A DNA stretch of 64,000 nucleotides from Leptospira idonii (GTDB lineage Bacteria > Spirochaetota > Leptospiria > Leptospirales > Leptospiraceae), in NCBI RefSeq assembly GCF_004770995.1, contig NZ_RQHW01000047.1, positions 1-64,000 of the forward strand. Direction: 5' to 3'. Every line of letters begins with the position of its first letter. Within the stretch, counting starts at the first letter, position 1. The translations under genes and the position numbers were made by a program. The notes under the pieces were generated by a model, which made no database searches, was not told the origin of the DNA, and was given only the letters and a program-made list of their open reading frames with translations. Positions 1 through 8,573 of the stretch are shown one piece after another.

Positions 1-200
1 AAATCATTTTCCCAATTAGAAGAGGTCTGACCACTGCTTCTTTACGAAACTGTCAGGTGAATACTATACTAGCACAAGTAATTGAGTTTTTAAAGAAGAA
101 TGGAATCGATTATTGGTCAACGCCAATTCCGTTAGGTGCAAAAAATCGGGCGAAACAAAGATTTCCTAATGACTGGGAAGACTATTTAAAGAAATATTAG
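1..200 (+). CDS. C-terminal part of an unrecognised protein (cut by window edge)
   Basis: An open frame enters from the left edge (first full codon at base 3) and runs about 65 codons to a TAG at 198-200. The end reads roughly ...EFLKKNGIDYWSTPIPLG then a basic stretch and ...DWEDYLKKY. I do not recognise the family. It lies next to a transposase remnant and structured repeats, so it may be accessory or itself a remnant. No start is visible in the window, so reality is judged only from the length of the open frame and its protein-like composition. Confidence 0.4.
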   Translation, partial: IIFPIRRGLTTASLRNCQVNTILAQVIEFLKKNGIDYWSTPIPLGAKNRAKQRFPNDWEDYLKKY

Positions 201-223
201 ATAAATTAAAATCAATTTCCCCC

Positions 224-274
224 GCGCACCGGATCGAAGGAGCGTTGTCGTCGACTGAGAGCCGGGAGATGCGC
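224..274. repeat. GC-rich stem-loop after the first ORF
   Basis: GCGCA (224-228) pairs with TGCGC (270-274), and CCGG (229-232) with CCGG (262-265), enclosing about 30 nt. The block is much more GC-rich than its surroundings. Its CGGATCGAAG decamer recurs at about 989-998, near the structured repeat at 1009-1106. It has no T-run, so it looks like a remnant of repeat DNA rather than an intrinsic terminator. Confidence 0.4.
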
Positions 275-314
275 CCAACAAACCTAGGTAAGATGTATGT
301 TATCTATTCATAAC

Positions 315-413
315 CGGGAGAGAGAGTTTCTAGCGGTGGCGAAGGCCAAGGATGGCCGAAGCAATTTCTTCTGTGCAAGGAGGCACAGAGAAATTGAGCT
401 AGGAACGAATCTC
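315..413 (+). repeat. Structured dispersed repeat, copy 1 (two GGA-loop hairpins)
   Basis: Copy 1 is nearly identical to the copy at 1235-1336 outside one variable hairpin. An outer helix forms from the GAGAGAG tract (about 320-326) with TCTC (410-413), and from CTAGC (330-334) with GCTAG (398-402). Inside are GGCC-AAGGAT-GGCC (344-357) and a long hairpin: CAATTTC (362-368) with GAAATTG (390-396) and TCTGTGC (370-376) with GCACAGA (383-389), loop about AAGGAG. A 90-codon frame that crosses it (297-569) is a by-product and is not called. Confidence 0.8.
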
Positions 414-416
414 GAC

Positions 417-965
417 TTAATGATTACGGACTATAAGGGAAAGGAAGAGGCAAAAAAAACGCGAGCAGCGATAAACGAAAATCCGATCACAAGCATAATG
501 TGTACAATTGATTCTATCTCTTGGGTTGTGAGGTTTTTTGGGAATATATTTGGATACAGTTCGTTCTGAGATGACGAAACCAAGCTTTAATAGAATCCCA
601 TGTAGTTTGGTGGCTCCCCAGACTTTGTTTTCTTTTGCAATCTTTCGTATAAGTTTGATCAAAATCCAAGGAGTATTAGGTCTGCCAGGCTTTTTTCTTT
701 TAGATAGAAGTTTCCAGAAGAGCTTGAACATTTGTTTTCTCCAAAGGAGCAGTGTGCCAGGTTGAACAAGTATCAGGGAAGATTTCCAGGAAGGTAAAAG
801 AAAAGAGAGTGCAATTAATTTGATTTTATCTGAAGGGTAGGGTTGAAAAATCTTGGATTTCCTTTTGTAGGAAGTAAGCTGAGTTCTAAGGAAAAGATTT
901 TCTATAACTAGGTTTCTATGTTTATAATGAATGGAAATAGATAGAATGAGTAGGATTATAGTCAT
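417..965 (-). pseudogene. Truncated integrase-type (rve family) transposase remnant
   Basis: A frame of 182 codons. Residues 1-149 look like the N-terminal half of integrase-core transposases of the type found beside IS481/IS3 families: an ENLFLRTQL motif, a basic KRKKPGRP segment (about 90-96), then a [14 protein letters not shown] helix-turn-helix and [11 protein letters not shown]. Homology stops near 519. The last 33 residues are unrelated, and the whole DDE catalytic domain is absent. It cannot be an active transposase. Direct copies of the structured repeat at 315-413 and 1235-1336 flank it. Confidence 0.75.
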
Positions 966-1008
966 TGAAAAATCTATTCCAGCGCCATCGGATCGAAGCG
1001 TAAATCCA

Positions 1009-1106
1009 AACGAAACGGACTTCAGGCTCTCGGTCGCGAAACCTCCTGTTTCGACTCCCGAACTCCGGCATCCTTGCCTCCGTCACCGCAAGAAGTCCGT
1101 TTCGTT
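1009..1106 (-). repeat. Structured dispersed repeat, diverged copy 3 (minus strand)
   Basis: A perfect 15-bp inverted repeat (1009-1023 with 1092-1106; AACGAAACGGACTTC on plus) encloses the same order of parts as copies 1 and 2 when read on the minus strand: a core GCGGTGACGGAGGC, the hairpin GGC-AAGGAT-GCC (plus 1067-1078), and a hairpin CGAAAC-AGGAG-GTTTCG (plus 1037-1053). The outer stem sequence is wholly different from copies 1 and 2 but pairs perfectly. Structure and loops are therefore conserved while stems are free to vary. Confidence 0.65.
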
Positions 1107-1234
1107 GCCTAGGAAAAATTGTTTCGTTTGATTGGAGCGAAGAGCCGGTTCGTGCTGACGATAGAATTACTGCGATCGATTGCATTCGAGGCGCCCTTAA
1201 GATAAAATAGAATGTTCATATAATGACTCTTAAT

Positions 1235-1336
1235 CGGGAGAGAGAGTTTCTAGCGGTGGCGAAGGCCAGGGAAGGCCGAAGCTCGTTCGTCATGACAGGA
1301 AGTCCTGGACGAACGAGAGCTAGGAACGAATCTCTC
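1235..1336 (+). repeat. Structured dispersed repeat, copy 2
   Basis: Same core as copy 1: GAGAGAGTTTCTAGC (1240-1254) closes on GCTAGGAACGAATCTCTC (1319-1336), and GGCC-AGGGAA-GGCC spans 1264-1277. The variable hairpin has changed completely: CTCGTTCGTC (1282-1291) pairs with GACGAACGAG (1308-1317), with an inner CAGGA/TCCTG. A TATAAT box at 1219-1224 lies a few bases upstream and could start an RNA near 1231. The right arm contains the stop codon of tmk on the other strand. Confidence 0.8.
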
Positions 1337-1925
1337 CCTCAATGATTTCCTGAATGGCATCTAACAGGGATTTAATCGATTGAGTGGCATCTAAAAAGAC
1401 AGTATTCTCCGGTAGGATCTTCATGTAATTGGCATAGATTCGATTTTGTTCTTTGTCTTCGTCGAACGCCTCTTCGGTTCCCCCTCTGTATTTGCGGCGT
1501 TCCTTCGCCTCTTCCGGTGTTAGGTCTAAAAAAAACACTTGTGTGGGCTTAGGAAATCCTTTGTTTTCATTGAGAGAAAGAATCTCTTCTGCGGATAGAT
1601 CCTTTCCTCCTTGGTAGGCTGCTGTGGAATAATAGTATCTATCTTGTATGATGAGAGAACCTTTTTCTAGATGAGGAAGGATGACAGAATTTACGGATTC
1701 GATTCTGTCCAAAACAAATAACTCCAACTGTTCTTTGGGAGAGAGTGTCGCTTGGCCGGAAAGAAAAGATCGTATCTTTTTACCGTAATTTCCGTCCGTG
1801 GGTTCTCTGTGCCACACTACTGATTGATTTTTTTCTTTTAATCTTTCGGCGATTCGTTTGGAGACGGTCGTTTTTCCTGAGCCGTCTATCCCTTCAAATA
1901 CAAAAAAGCCCTTCCATTTGCTCAT
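1320..1925 (-). CDS. tmk: Thymidylate kinase
   Basis: dTMP kinase phosphorylates dTMP to dTDP with ATP in the cytoplasm, for dTTP synthesis. The 201-residue product has the usual length. It shows the P-loop GIDGSGKTT (12-20), the acidic/Arg substrate patch (HREPT, about 39-43), the DRYYYSTAAYQG motif (about 95-106) and a LID-like ERRKYRGG. The start at 1925 gives the normal MSKWKGFFVFEG beginning. The final residues GEIRS and the TAG stop lie inside structured repeat copy 2, so the C-terminus appears to have been supplied by the repeat. It stands alone as a minus-strand gene. Confidence 0.95.
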   Translation of the reverse strand: MSKWKGFFVFEGIDGSGKTTVSKRIAERLKEKNQSVVWHREPTDGNYGKKIRSFLSGQATLSPKEQLELFVLDRIESVNSVILPHLEKGSLIIQDRYYYSTAAYQGGKDLSAEEILSLNENKGFPKPTQVFFLDLTPEEAKERRKYRGGTEEAFDEDKEQNRIYANYMKILPENTVFLDATQSIKSLLDAIQEIIEGEIRS

Positions 1926-2004
1926 AAAACCAGATTAGAGAACTGCTTGTAATTTTTACTCGACTTTTTTATGCAGGGCAAAAAATTAGATGAAGGAGCC
2001 TAAA

Positions 2005-2184
2005 ATGAAAAAAATCTCATTATCTCTTCTAGTTGCATTGTTTGCATTCTTTTTGGTAAATTGCGCATCTAAAGAAGTTCAACAACCTACTCAACAAGAA
2101 GTGCAAAAATTACAAGAACCAAAGCCTTCTAAAAAAGCGGTTCTTGATGAAGCATTAAAACAACGTTCTAGAGATATTAAATAA
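2005..2184 (+). CDS. Small lipoprotein
   Basis: The ATG at 2005 is preferred over an in-frame ATG at 1990, because AAGGAG (1993-1998) is then a well-spaced ribosome binding site. The product of about 59 residues has a signal peptide (MKKISLSLLVALFAFFL), a lipobox LVNC and a Gln/Lys-rich, coil-like mature part of about 40 residues. It is probably a surface or periplasmic lipoprotein. I do not recognise a specific family. A good terminator follows at once, so it is a one-gene unit. Confidence 0.75.
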   Translation: MKKISLSLLVALFAFFLVNCASKEVQQPTQQEVQKLQEPKPSKKAVLDEALKQRSRDIK

Positions 2185-2190
2185 TATCTG

Positions 2191-2227
2191 TTTCGGGAAA
2201 CCCTCTCTCTGGATTGGGTTTCCGAAA
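2191..2227 (+). terminator. Intrinsic terminator of the small lipoprotein gene
   Basis: TTTCGGGAAACCC (2191-2203) pairs with GGGTTTCCGAAA (2216-2227), with one bulge, and is followed by a pyrimidine/T-rich tract. Confidence 0.75.
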
Positions 2228-2522
2228 TTTCTTCCCTTCCTTTTCCATTTTTTCCTCATACCTTCATTCTAATATTTGAATCATTGAATGTTTTGTGCAT
2301 TGAATTGTACTATCTATTCGTTTTTTCTTTGAGAAAAGAGAAAAATCATCCTGAATCCGATTCGTTTTTCCCTGATTTTTTTATTTTTGTTCTATTTGTA
2401 AGCAAATTGCATTTTTTGATTCTATCGATTTTCCTAATTGTCTAAATTTTATACAAAACGACCGGATCTCCGCTACAAGACATGAGTGGTACTCTTCTTG
2501 CATAAGAATTGTACAGAAAGAG
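2228..2522. other. AT-rich intergenic region upstream of the EAL gene
   Basis: No open frame or RNA gene seen. It is T-rich, with a short A/T hairpin near 2318-2345. It must hold the promoter of the EAL gene, but no clear -35/-10 pair can be singled out. Confidence 0.4.
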
Positions 2523-3806
2523 ATGATTTTGCAAGAGAGGAATCGGAAACAAACGGAGGAGTGGGAAAGCTGGCTGGGCTTAGGGAATCTTGTGCCGGTG
2601 TTTCAGCCTATACTTTCCTCCGAATCGACGGGAGTCTTCGGCTACGAAGTGTTAGGTAGATTACAGACAAATGAAGGTTTGGTGTCTCTCGGTCCTTTTT
2701 TTCTAGCAATGGATGAGGCAAGAAACTCCGGAGAATTTTCCAACCGAACAAGTGATTTGTTTCGGATCAAAAAGAAAGTGGATCGGGAAATTCGTTATCT
2801 TGCTTTGAAAAAATTCAAGGAAGAGGCTCCTCCTGAAACGAAACTATTCATCAATGTTTCTCCTCATTTGATGTATGATTTTCTGCATAGTTTTCCTTCG
2901 AAACTTCCTTTTACCATCAAGAAGGTGAGAGAACTTGGAATTGATCCTACACGCATCATCATTGAAATCACGGAAGAACGTTTCGAACACAATCTGGAAG
3001 TATTAAAACCTATTTTGAATTTGTACAGAAACGAAGGATTCAGCATCGCAGTGGATGATGCCGGTTCTGAAGCTTCCAATTTGGATCGAATCGGTCTTTA
3101 TCATCCTGAAATCATCAAGGTGGATCTGCAGATGCTCAGACGATCCACATTCTCTCGTAATTTTAAAGAGATCCTTTTGAATCTTTCCCGATTGGGGGAA
3201 TCTTTGGGAAGTTCTCTTCTGTTCGAAGGAATCGAAACGAACGACGAACTTTACAATTCCTTGAATTACGGAGCCAGATACATACAAGGTTATTACTTCG
3301 CAAAACCTGAGTTTGATTTTGCGAAGAGGTTTGCGTTTCGCTCTGAGATGAGTAAATCGCTGGAATACTTTCACTCTCGCAAAAGTTCGGAAATGACAGA
3401 AGAAATTGATTGGGAAACCAAATGGAAGAAAAAACTTTCCGATATCACTCTCGGGTTCGACAACCAGGATGGTGTTTGGGAATGGACGGGACAAAGTCAA
3501 GCTGAGATATCCAAAGACTCTGATTTTTTCCGAATGTACATCACGAATCCTTTGGGATTTCAGATTTCGCCGAATTATGTGCAGGTGGCAAAAAAAGGAA
3601 TGGTCGCAGATTACTCTTATCTGGGAAAAAACTGGTCTTGGAGACCTTATTTTTTCGAGCACATTCACAAAGCCAGAACCAGTATCGATCCTTGGACCAT
3701 TTCTCCCATCTACCATGACATTTCTGAAAAACTGATGCTTCGGACTTTTTCCAGGGGTTTCGGCGAAAATTTAATTCTCTTTATCGATATAGTCGTTTCT
3801 CGTTAG
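2523..3806 (+). CDS. EAL-domain c-di-GMP phosphodiesterase with YkuI_C-like tail
   Basis: Predicted to hydrolyse cyclic di-GMP to pGpG. The EAL domain covers about residues 20-275 and keeps the expected active-site residues: the E of GYEVLGRL, the N of INVSPH, the E of IIIEITEE, the DD of VDDAGSEASN, the K of IIKVDL, the E of FEGIET and QGYYFAKP. No GGDEF domain precedes it. The last 130-140 residues (GKNWSWRPYFFEH region) resemble the PAS-like YkuI C-terminal domain, a likely sensor. A purine-rich AGAAAG just before the ATG is the only ribosome-binding hint. It may act with the DUF1577/PilZ-like protein at 5780-6934. Confidence 0.85.
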   Translation: MILQERNRKQTEEWESWLGLGNLVPVFQPILSSESTGVFGYEVLGRLQTNEGLVSLGPFFLAMDEARNSGEFSNRTSDLFRIKKKVDREIRYLALKKFKEEAPPETKLFINVSPHLMYDFLHSFPSKLPFTIKKVRELGIDPTRIIIEITEERFEHNLEVLKPILNLYRNEGFSIAVDDAGSEASNLDRIGLYHPEIIKVDLQMLRRSTFSRNFKEILLNLSRLGESLGSSLLFEGIETNDELYNSLNYGARYIQGYYFAKPEFDFAKRFAFRSEMSKSLEYFHSRKSSEMTEEIDWETKWKKKLSDITLGFDNQDGVWEWTGQSQAEISKDSDFFRMYITNPLGFQISPNYVQVAKKGMVADYSYLGKNWSWRPYFFEHIHKARTSIDPWTISPIYHDISEKLMLRTFSRGFGENLILFIDIVVSR

Positions 3807-3860
3807 GTAAAGTTTTTGCCTTTCTTCATTTCTCTATTCTCATGGTGAATAGAGGATTTT

Positions 3861-5783
3861 TTGGCCCGGATCAAACTCATACAACTTCCAGTTCCTCCTC
3901 CTTCCTATTACGCTGCGACAGGGAATGTCCCTTTGGCGGCGGGAAGTTTAGCCAGTTCTTTGGAACAAGGGGAGGGAAAATTAAAATCTTTGCGTGCGGA
4001 AGTGGTTTCTCCCGAAATCACGGATCGGATGGGAGATGAAGAATTGTCTTCTCATGTCGCATCCAGCGAACCTGAGTTTGTCGGTCTTTCTTTATATCTA
4101 TGGAATACGGAAAGAAGCCTTCATTTGGCAAAAGAAATCAAAAAAAAATCCCCTAAAACGAAGATCCTCATCGGCGGGCCGGAAGTAAATCACGACAATC
4201 CTTTCATTCTGAAAGAAACAGGATACGATATCGCCGTCAGCGGTGAGGCGGAACATTCCTTCCGTAAATTGATGACCGCTCTTGTGGAAAAATCTCCACT
4301 GACTGATATTGAAAACATCGCCTATAGAAAAGAAAGCGGGGAGATGGGGAACTTCTCACAAGAGTTAAGCGCCAATTTCCCTCTGACCGATTTTCCTTCC
4401 CCTTATACGACAGGGTTTTTGTCCGTCGATCCGAAACGATCCACTTATTTGGAAACAATAAGAGGATGTAAGTCCCAATGCACTTATTGTTTTTACCCTA
4501 AATCCTCTCAGAATTTAAGAACTCTAAATATAGAAGAGACGATCAAACTCATCAGCAGTTTGAAGGAACAAGGCGCCAAAGAACTCGTTTTTTTGGATCC
4601 TACCTTTAACCATCGTCCCGGCTTCGAAGCTTTTTTGGATGCAATCGCAGAAGTGAATTCTGACGGACAGATGTCCATGTTTGCAGAACTCAGATCGGAA
4701 GGAGTGACTCCTAAGCTTGCAGGCAAATTGAAAAAAGCAGGATTCAATCGAATCGAATTGGGAATGCAGTCCGTGAATAAGGAAACTTTGAAACGGGTCA
4801 AACGTTACGGAGATCCTGAGAAAGTCGCAGAGGTAGCTAAAATTCTGGCGGGGGAAGGGATCGATCTTCTATTGGATCTCATCATCGGTCTTCCCGGGGA
4901 CACTCCTGATGATGTGGAAAGGGGTATCCATTTTTTCTTAGAACATGGATTAGGTGAATGGGTGCAGGCGTTTCCTCTTTCCGTTCTCCCCGGAACCGCA
5001 ATGCGCAAAGACGCTGAGAAAGAAGGTTTGGAATATCTAATGACTCCTCCTTATCGGGTGATCCGCACTCCTAATTTTACGGAAGATCAATTGAAAGAGA
5101 GTTTGTTTTTAGCGGAAGACCTTCTGGACAGAAGGTTGGATGAGTTCCCTCGTTCTTTTTTATGCGAAGCGATTCCCGGAGGAAACGACCGGATCGATTT
5201 GGATTTGGACCGAAAGTCCGCATCAGAGAACAAGTCTTTGGTGAAGACTCCTCTTTCCAGGCATCATAGCGTTTGGTTTCATTCCGAAGATTTCGAAACT
5301 AAATCGGATCTCATTTCCGACCTGATGAGAAACCGATTGGAAACGGATCCCTATTGTACGATCGATTTCGTTTTTAAAACAGGAAAACCTCTGTCCGATG
5401 TTTTTTTACAAAGAATCTTCAAAACGATGACGAGCCTTCCTGCCAGTTATCTTTCCAGAGCTCTTGCTCATAGGGAAGAGAATATGCAGCACAGAATGGT
5501 GGTTCTTCTTTCCAATGGAAGTTCCATCCGGAAAGATTGGGTTCGCAAACATGGAAACAATTCCGCATTTTTACTTTATCAAGAACAATCGATGAAAGAA
5601 GCGCTTTCTCATGCGGAAGATTTAGGAATCGAACTTCCTTTCGCATACATCATAGGAAAAGATTTCGATTCTAAAGATTGGAACGATCTGAAGGAAAAAG
5701 CGGATCCTGAGGCTGTGTCTTTCTCTTCCAGAGAAAGAGAAAGACAATGGTCTTTGGAAGTATTGGGTTACGGGGAAGTTTAA
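3861..5783 (+). CDS. B12-binding-domain radical SAM protein
   Basis: 640 residues. The start is a TTG at 3861, chosen because AGAGGA (3851-3856) lies four bases before it and no better ATG exists. Residues 1-150 form a cobalamin-binding-like Rossmann domain (KILIGGPEVNH near 101, DIAVSGEAE near 123). The radical SAM domain follows, with the cluster motif CKSQCTYC (C203, C207, C210) and a later GLPGDT. Such proteins do radical methylations or ring rearrangements; the substrate cannot be told here. The stop overlaps that of the convergent DUF1577 gene by 4 nt. Confidence 0.88.
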   Translation: MARIKLIQLPVPPPSYYAATGNVPLAAGSLASSLEQGEGKLKSLRAEVVSPEITDRMGDEELSSHVASSEPEFVGLSLYLWNTERSLHLAKEIKKKSPKTKILIGGPEVNHDNPFILKETGYDIAVSGEAEHSFRKLMTALVEKSPLTDIENIAYRKESGEMGNFSQELSANFPLTDFPSPYTTGFLSVDPKRSTYLETIRGCKSQCTYCFYPKSSQNLRTLNIEETIKLISSLKEQGAKELVFLDPTFNHRPGFEAFLDAIAEVNSDGQMSMFAELRSEGVTPKLAGKLKKAGFNRIELGMQSVNKETLKRVKRYGDPEKVAEVAKILAGEGIDLLLDLIIGLPGDTPDDVERGIHFFLEHGLGEWVQAFPLSVLPGTAMRKDAEKEGLEYLMTPPYRVIRTPNFTEDQLKESLFLAEDLLDRRLDEFPRSFLCEAIPGGNDRIDLDLDRKSASENKSLVKTPLSRHHSVWFHSEDFETKSDLISDLMRNRLETDPYCTIDFVFKTGKPLSDVFLQRIFKTMTSLPASYLSRALAHREENMQHRMVVLLSNGSSIRKDWVRKHGNNSAFLLYQEQSMKEALSHAEDLGIELPFAYIIGKDFDSKDWNDLKEKADPEAVSFSSRERERQWSLEVLGYGEV

Positions 5784-6934
5784 ACTTTACCCGATTGTTT
5801 TCTCATAATCTCTACGTTCTCCAAAAATCTTTTTTTCTCTCCTTGTCTGGAAGAGTGACCTGCTAAGGATAAACCGACTGTTAGGTGGCCTTCCTGGTCT
5901 TTTTGGATGGAACGGATCATTCCGAATGCTGTCAAAGGAGACTGCATTTTGAAAAAGATGTCGAAGTGAAACCCTGTGAGTTTAGGTAAACTTTGGATGA
6001 GTTCCGGGTGGTCTACCTTTACCTTGAGTCCGCCTTCCGAGATATCGATCACAGGAAATTTTCCGTCGGTTTTGATCATGTTGGAATGACGAATTCGATC
6101 CACCATTTCGAAAGCGATCGTTTTGGTTTCCATCGCTTTGATGAGATCGAATTTTTCAGACTTACTTTGCATCTGAATGTATCCGATGGGGATGGATTCG
6201 TCCTCGTCGTTGAGATAAAGCACAGGTATGATGAGTTCAGAAATAATTTTCTGATTGCGGAAGCGGTTCATCTCCGTTTGAAATTCGTGATCGATGTCGT
6301 CCACATAAACGAGGAAGTCTTCCGTAGGAGCGTTTTCGTAAGATTCGGGGTTTTGAGTATCTTCCAAAAGAAGCGCTTTTTTCGATTGTTTAACGCGTCT
6401 TAGTTTTTCGTTGTCTTCCGAAGTGAAATTGGAGATTTTGATGAAGTCGCATTTATCCCTCAGTTTGTTTTCATAATCTTGAAAATTCACTTTTACTGCA
6501 GTAGGGACGTGGAACATGTCCGTTTCGATTTTCGCTTTGCTGGAAATGATGTTCGTGATCCAGACGGAACCGGGTTGCACCGAAATTCTTGTGCTTTCCC
6601 TGTCTTTTTTTGCGATGGCGATCTTGTCTAATGTAAGGACGTATTGAGATTCGCCTTTTTCTTGTTCGACGGTACATTCCAAATGAAGGTAACGACCCAA
6701 GATTTTGTAGAGTACTAATTTTTGCCCCACAAACAGGGTAGTCGTAGGCCTAACCCCTACGAGGATTTTTGTACCATCTCCGGCGACTTTTTTGAGAAAA
6801 CATACCTCTCCCGGGGCTTCCGAATCCTTGATGTTCAGCTCTTGGTTGAGGAGGAATTTGGTGAGTACGTGCAGTTTTTTCTCTTTGTCAGAAAAAACGT
6901 CTAGGGAGCGTTTCGTACGTTCAATTGTTTCCAT
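5780..6934 (-). CDS. DUF1577 protein with PilZ-like region
   Basis: Recognised as the DUF1577 family, known to me from Leptospira. The middle holds a SVWITNIISSKAKIETD segment and the C-terminal half a PilZ-like beta region (FPVIDISEGGLKV near the end, then a GMIRSIQKD strand). PilZ domains bind c-di-GMP; here the RxxxR motif is not clear, so binding is an inference. The start is uncertain: ATG at 6934 (384 residues) or TTG at 6991 (403 residues), neither with a good ribosome binding site. It is convergent with the radical SAM gene and divergent from guaB. Confidence 0.75.
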   Translation of the reverse strand: METIERTKRSLDVFSDKEKKLHVLTKFLLNQELNIKDSEAPGEVCFLKKVAGDGTKILVGVRPTTTLFVGQKLVLYKILGRYLHLECTVEQEKGESQYVLTLDKIAIAKKDRESTRISVQPGSVWITNIISSKAKIETDMFHVPTAVKVNFQDYENKLRDKCDFIKISNFTSEDNEKLRRVKQSKKALLLEDTQNPESYENAPTEDFLVYVDDIDHEFQTEMNRFRNQKIISELIIPVLYLNDEDESIPIGYIQMQSKSEKFDLIKAMETKTIAFEMVDRIRHSNMIKTDGKFPVIDISEGGLKVKVDHPELIQSLPKLTGFHFDIFFKMQSPLTAFGMIRSIQKDQEGHLTVGLSLAGHSSRQGEKKRFLENVEIMRKQSGKV

Positions 6935-7032
6935 AGCTTTTGCTAGTATGACTCTATTATCGGACGGAAAACTTCTGAAATTCTCTTGCAAGCAGAGTTT
7001 TCTACCTTAAAGTAGAAAAAGGAAGGATAATT

Positions 7033-8559
7033 ATGTCAAATCACCCCCAACCAGGGACCGAACTCTTGGACGGAGTCAGCGGAGAAGAGCTCTTTTCGGT
7101 CAATATGGGCCTAACCTACAGGGACTTTTTGGTTCTGCCGGGTTACATCGACTTCAATCCAAGTGATGTCGAACTAGATACCAAACTTTCACGCAATATT
7201 ATTTTGAAACGACCCATTATGAGTTCCCCTATGGACACTGTAACCGAGTCCGATATGGCCATCGCTCAAGCATTGATGGGAGGAATCGGAATCATCCATT
7301 ATAATAATTCTATCGAAGAGCAGGTGGATCAGGTAAGAAAGGTAAAACGATTCGAAAACGGATTCATCAAAGACCCTATCCTTCTTTCCCCTGAACACAT
7401 CCTGGACGATTTGGACGCAGTGAAAGAAAAACACGGGTTTAGTGGTATCCCTATTACGGAAGACGGAACCCCTAATTCCAAACTTGTTGGAATCGTCACA
7501 AACAGAGACGTCGATTTCGAACAGGACAGAAGAATTAAGCTGGGTAAGGTGATGACGAAAGAACTCATCACTGCTCAGGAAGGGATCAGCCTCAAAGAAG
7601 CAAACGACATCCTTAGAACCAGTAAAAAAGGAAAACTTCCCATCGTCGACAAACAAGGAAAGTTGGTGGCTTTGATTTGCAGAAGCGATCTGAAGAAAAA
7701 CAAAGAATTTCCTCATGCTTCTAAAGACGATTCCAAAAGATTGAGAGTCGGTGCGGCTCTTTCTACACTTCCTGAATCCAAAGAAAGAATCGCAGCTCTT
7801 TCTCAAATCGGTGTGGATGTGATCATCATCGATTCCGCACAAGGAAACTCATCTTACCAAATCGAGATGATTCAATTCATTAAAAAGAATTATCCCGCCA
7901 TTGATGTCATCGCAGGAAACGTAGTGACCCAAGGACAAGCGGCCAACCTAATTGCTGCAGGTGCGGACGGTCTTAGAATCGGTATGGGTCCTGGTTCCAT
8001 CTGTATCACTCAAGATACGATGGCTGTGGGTAGAGCGCAAGCCACTGCCGTTTTTAAAACGGCACACTATGCATCCAAACATGGAGTGCCTGTGATTGCA
8101 GACGGAGGAATCTCAAACATAGGAGACATTGCCAACGCGCTTGCGATCGGTGCTTCCATGTGTATGATGGGTTCCATGTTTGCGGGAACCAAAGAAGCTC
8201 CCGGAGAATACTTTTACGAAAACGGAATTCGCCTGAAACGTTATAGAGGAATGGCGAGTATGGAAGCGATGAACAAAGGGGGGGACAAAAGATATTTCTC
8301 CGAATCCCAAAAGATCAAAGTGGCTCAAGGAGTTTCCGGTTACGTAGTAGACAAAGGTTCCGTACTCAATTTGATTCCTTATCTCATACAAGGTTTGAAA
8401 CAATCCTTTCAAGATATGGGATTTAAGAATATATCCGACTTGCACCAAGCCCTCAGACAAGGTAAACTTCGTTTTGAAAGAAGAACCGAGTCCGCACAGG
8501 CACAAGGCTCAGTGCACGGATTGTATTCTTACACAAAACCGTCCATGCGCGTGGAATAA
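7033..8559 (+). CDS. guaB: IMP dehydrogenase
   Basis: Oxidises IMP to XMP with NAD+, the committed step of GMP synthesis, in the cytoplasm. 508 residues, as usual. The TIM barrel is interrupted by two CBS domains (about 115-225). The active-site loop GPGSICITQ carries the catalytic Cys at 324, and the flap motif KRYRGMASM and a GGDKRYF segment follow. GGAAGGA lies upstream of the ATG at 7033. It is first in a run with the LolA-like gene (14 nt gap) and rsmE. Confidence 0.97.
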   Translation: MSNHPQPGTELLDGVSGEELFSVNMGLTYRDFLVLPGYIDFNPSDVELDTKLSRNIILKRPIMSSPMDTVTESDMAIAQALMGGIGIIHYNNSIEEQVDQVRKVKRFENGFIKDPILLSPEHILDDLDAVKEKHGFSGIPITEDGTPNSKLVGIVTNRDVDFEQDRRIKLGKVMTKELITAQEGISLKEANDILRTSKKGKLPIVDKQGKLVALICRSDLKKNKEFPHASKDDSKRLRVGAALSTLPESKERIAALSQIGVDVIIIDSAQGNSSYQIEMIQFIKKNYPAIDVIAGNVVTQGQAANLIAAGADGLRIGMGPGSICITQDTMAVGRAQATAVFKTAHYASKHGVPVIADGGISNIGDIANALAIGASMCMMGSMFAGTKEAPGEYFYENGIRLKRYRGMASMEAMNKGGDKRYFSESQKIKVAQGVSGYVVDKGSVLNLIPYLIQGLKQSFQDMGFKNISDLHQALRQGKLRFERRTESAQAQGSVHGLYSYTKPSMRVE

Positions 8560-8573
8560 ACGAAATATAAAAC

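Noticed and set aside
272..278. GCCCAAC as an integron attC-type end (RYYYAAC)
   Set aside because: No matching GTTRRRY partner at the right distance, and no integrase gene of that type.
297..569. Open frame of 90 codons across structured repeat copy 1
   Set aside because: It is formed by the repeat and by antisense of the transposase remnant; no ribosome binding site and no family similarity.
922..1185. Minus-strand frame of 87 codons across repeat copy 3
   Set aside because: It follows the repeat's folded sequence; the resemblance to the copy 1 frame comes from the repeat, not from a protein.
3003..3716. Long minus-strand frame of 237 codons opposite the EAL gene
   Set aside because: Shadow of the EAL gene; the sense frame has full domain conservation.
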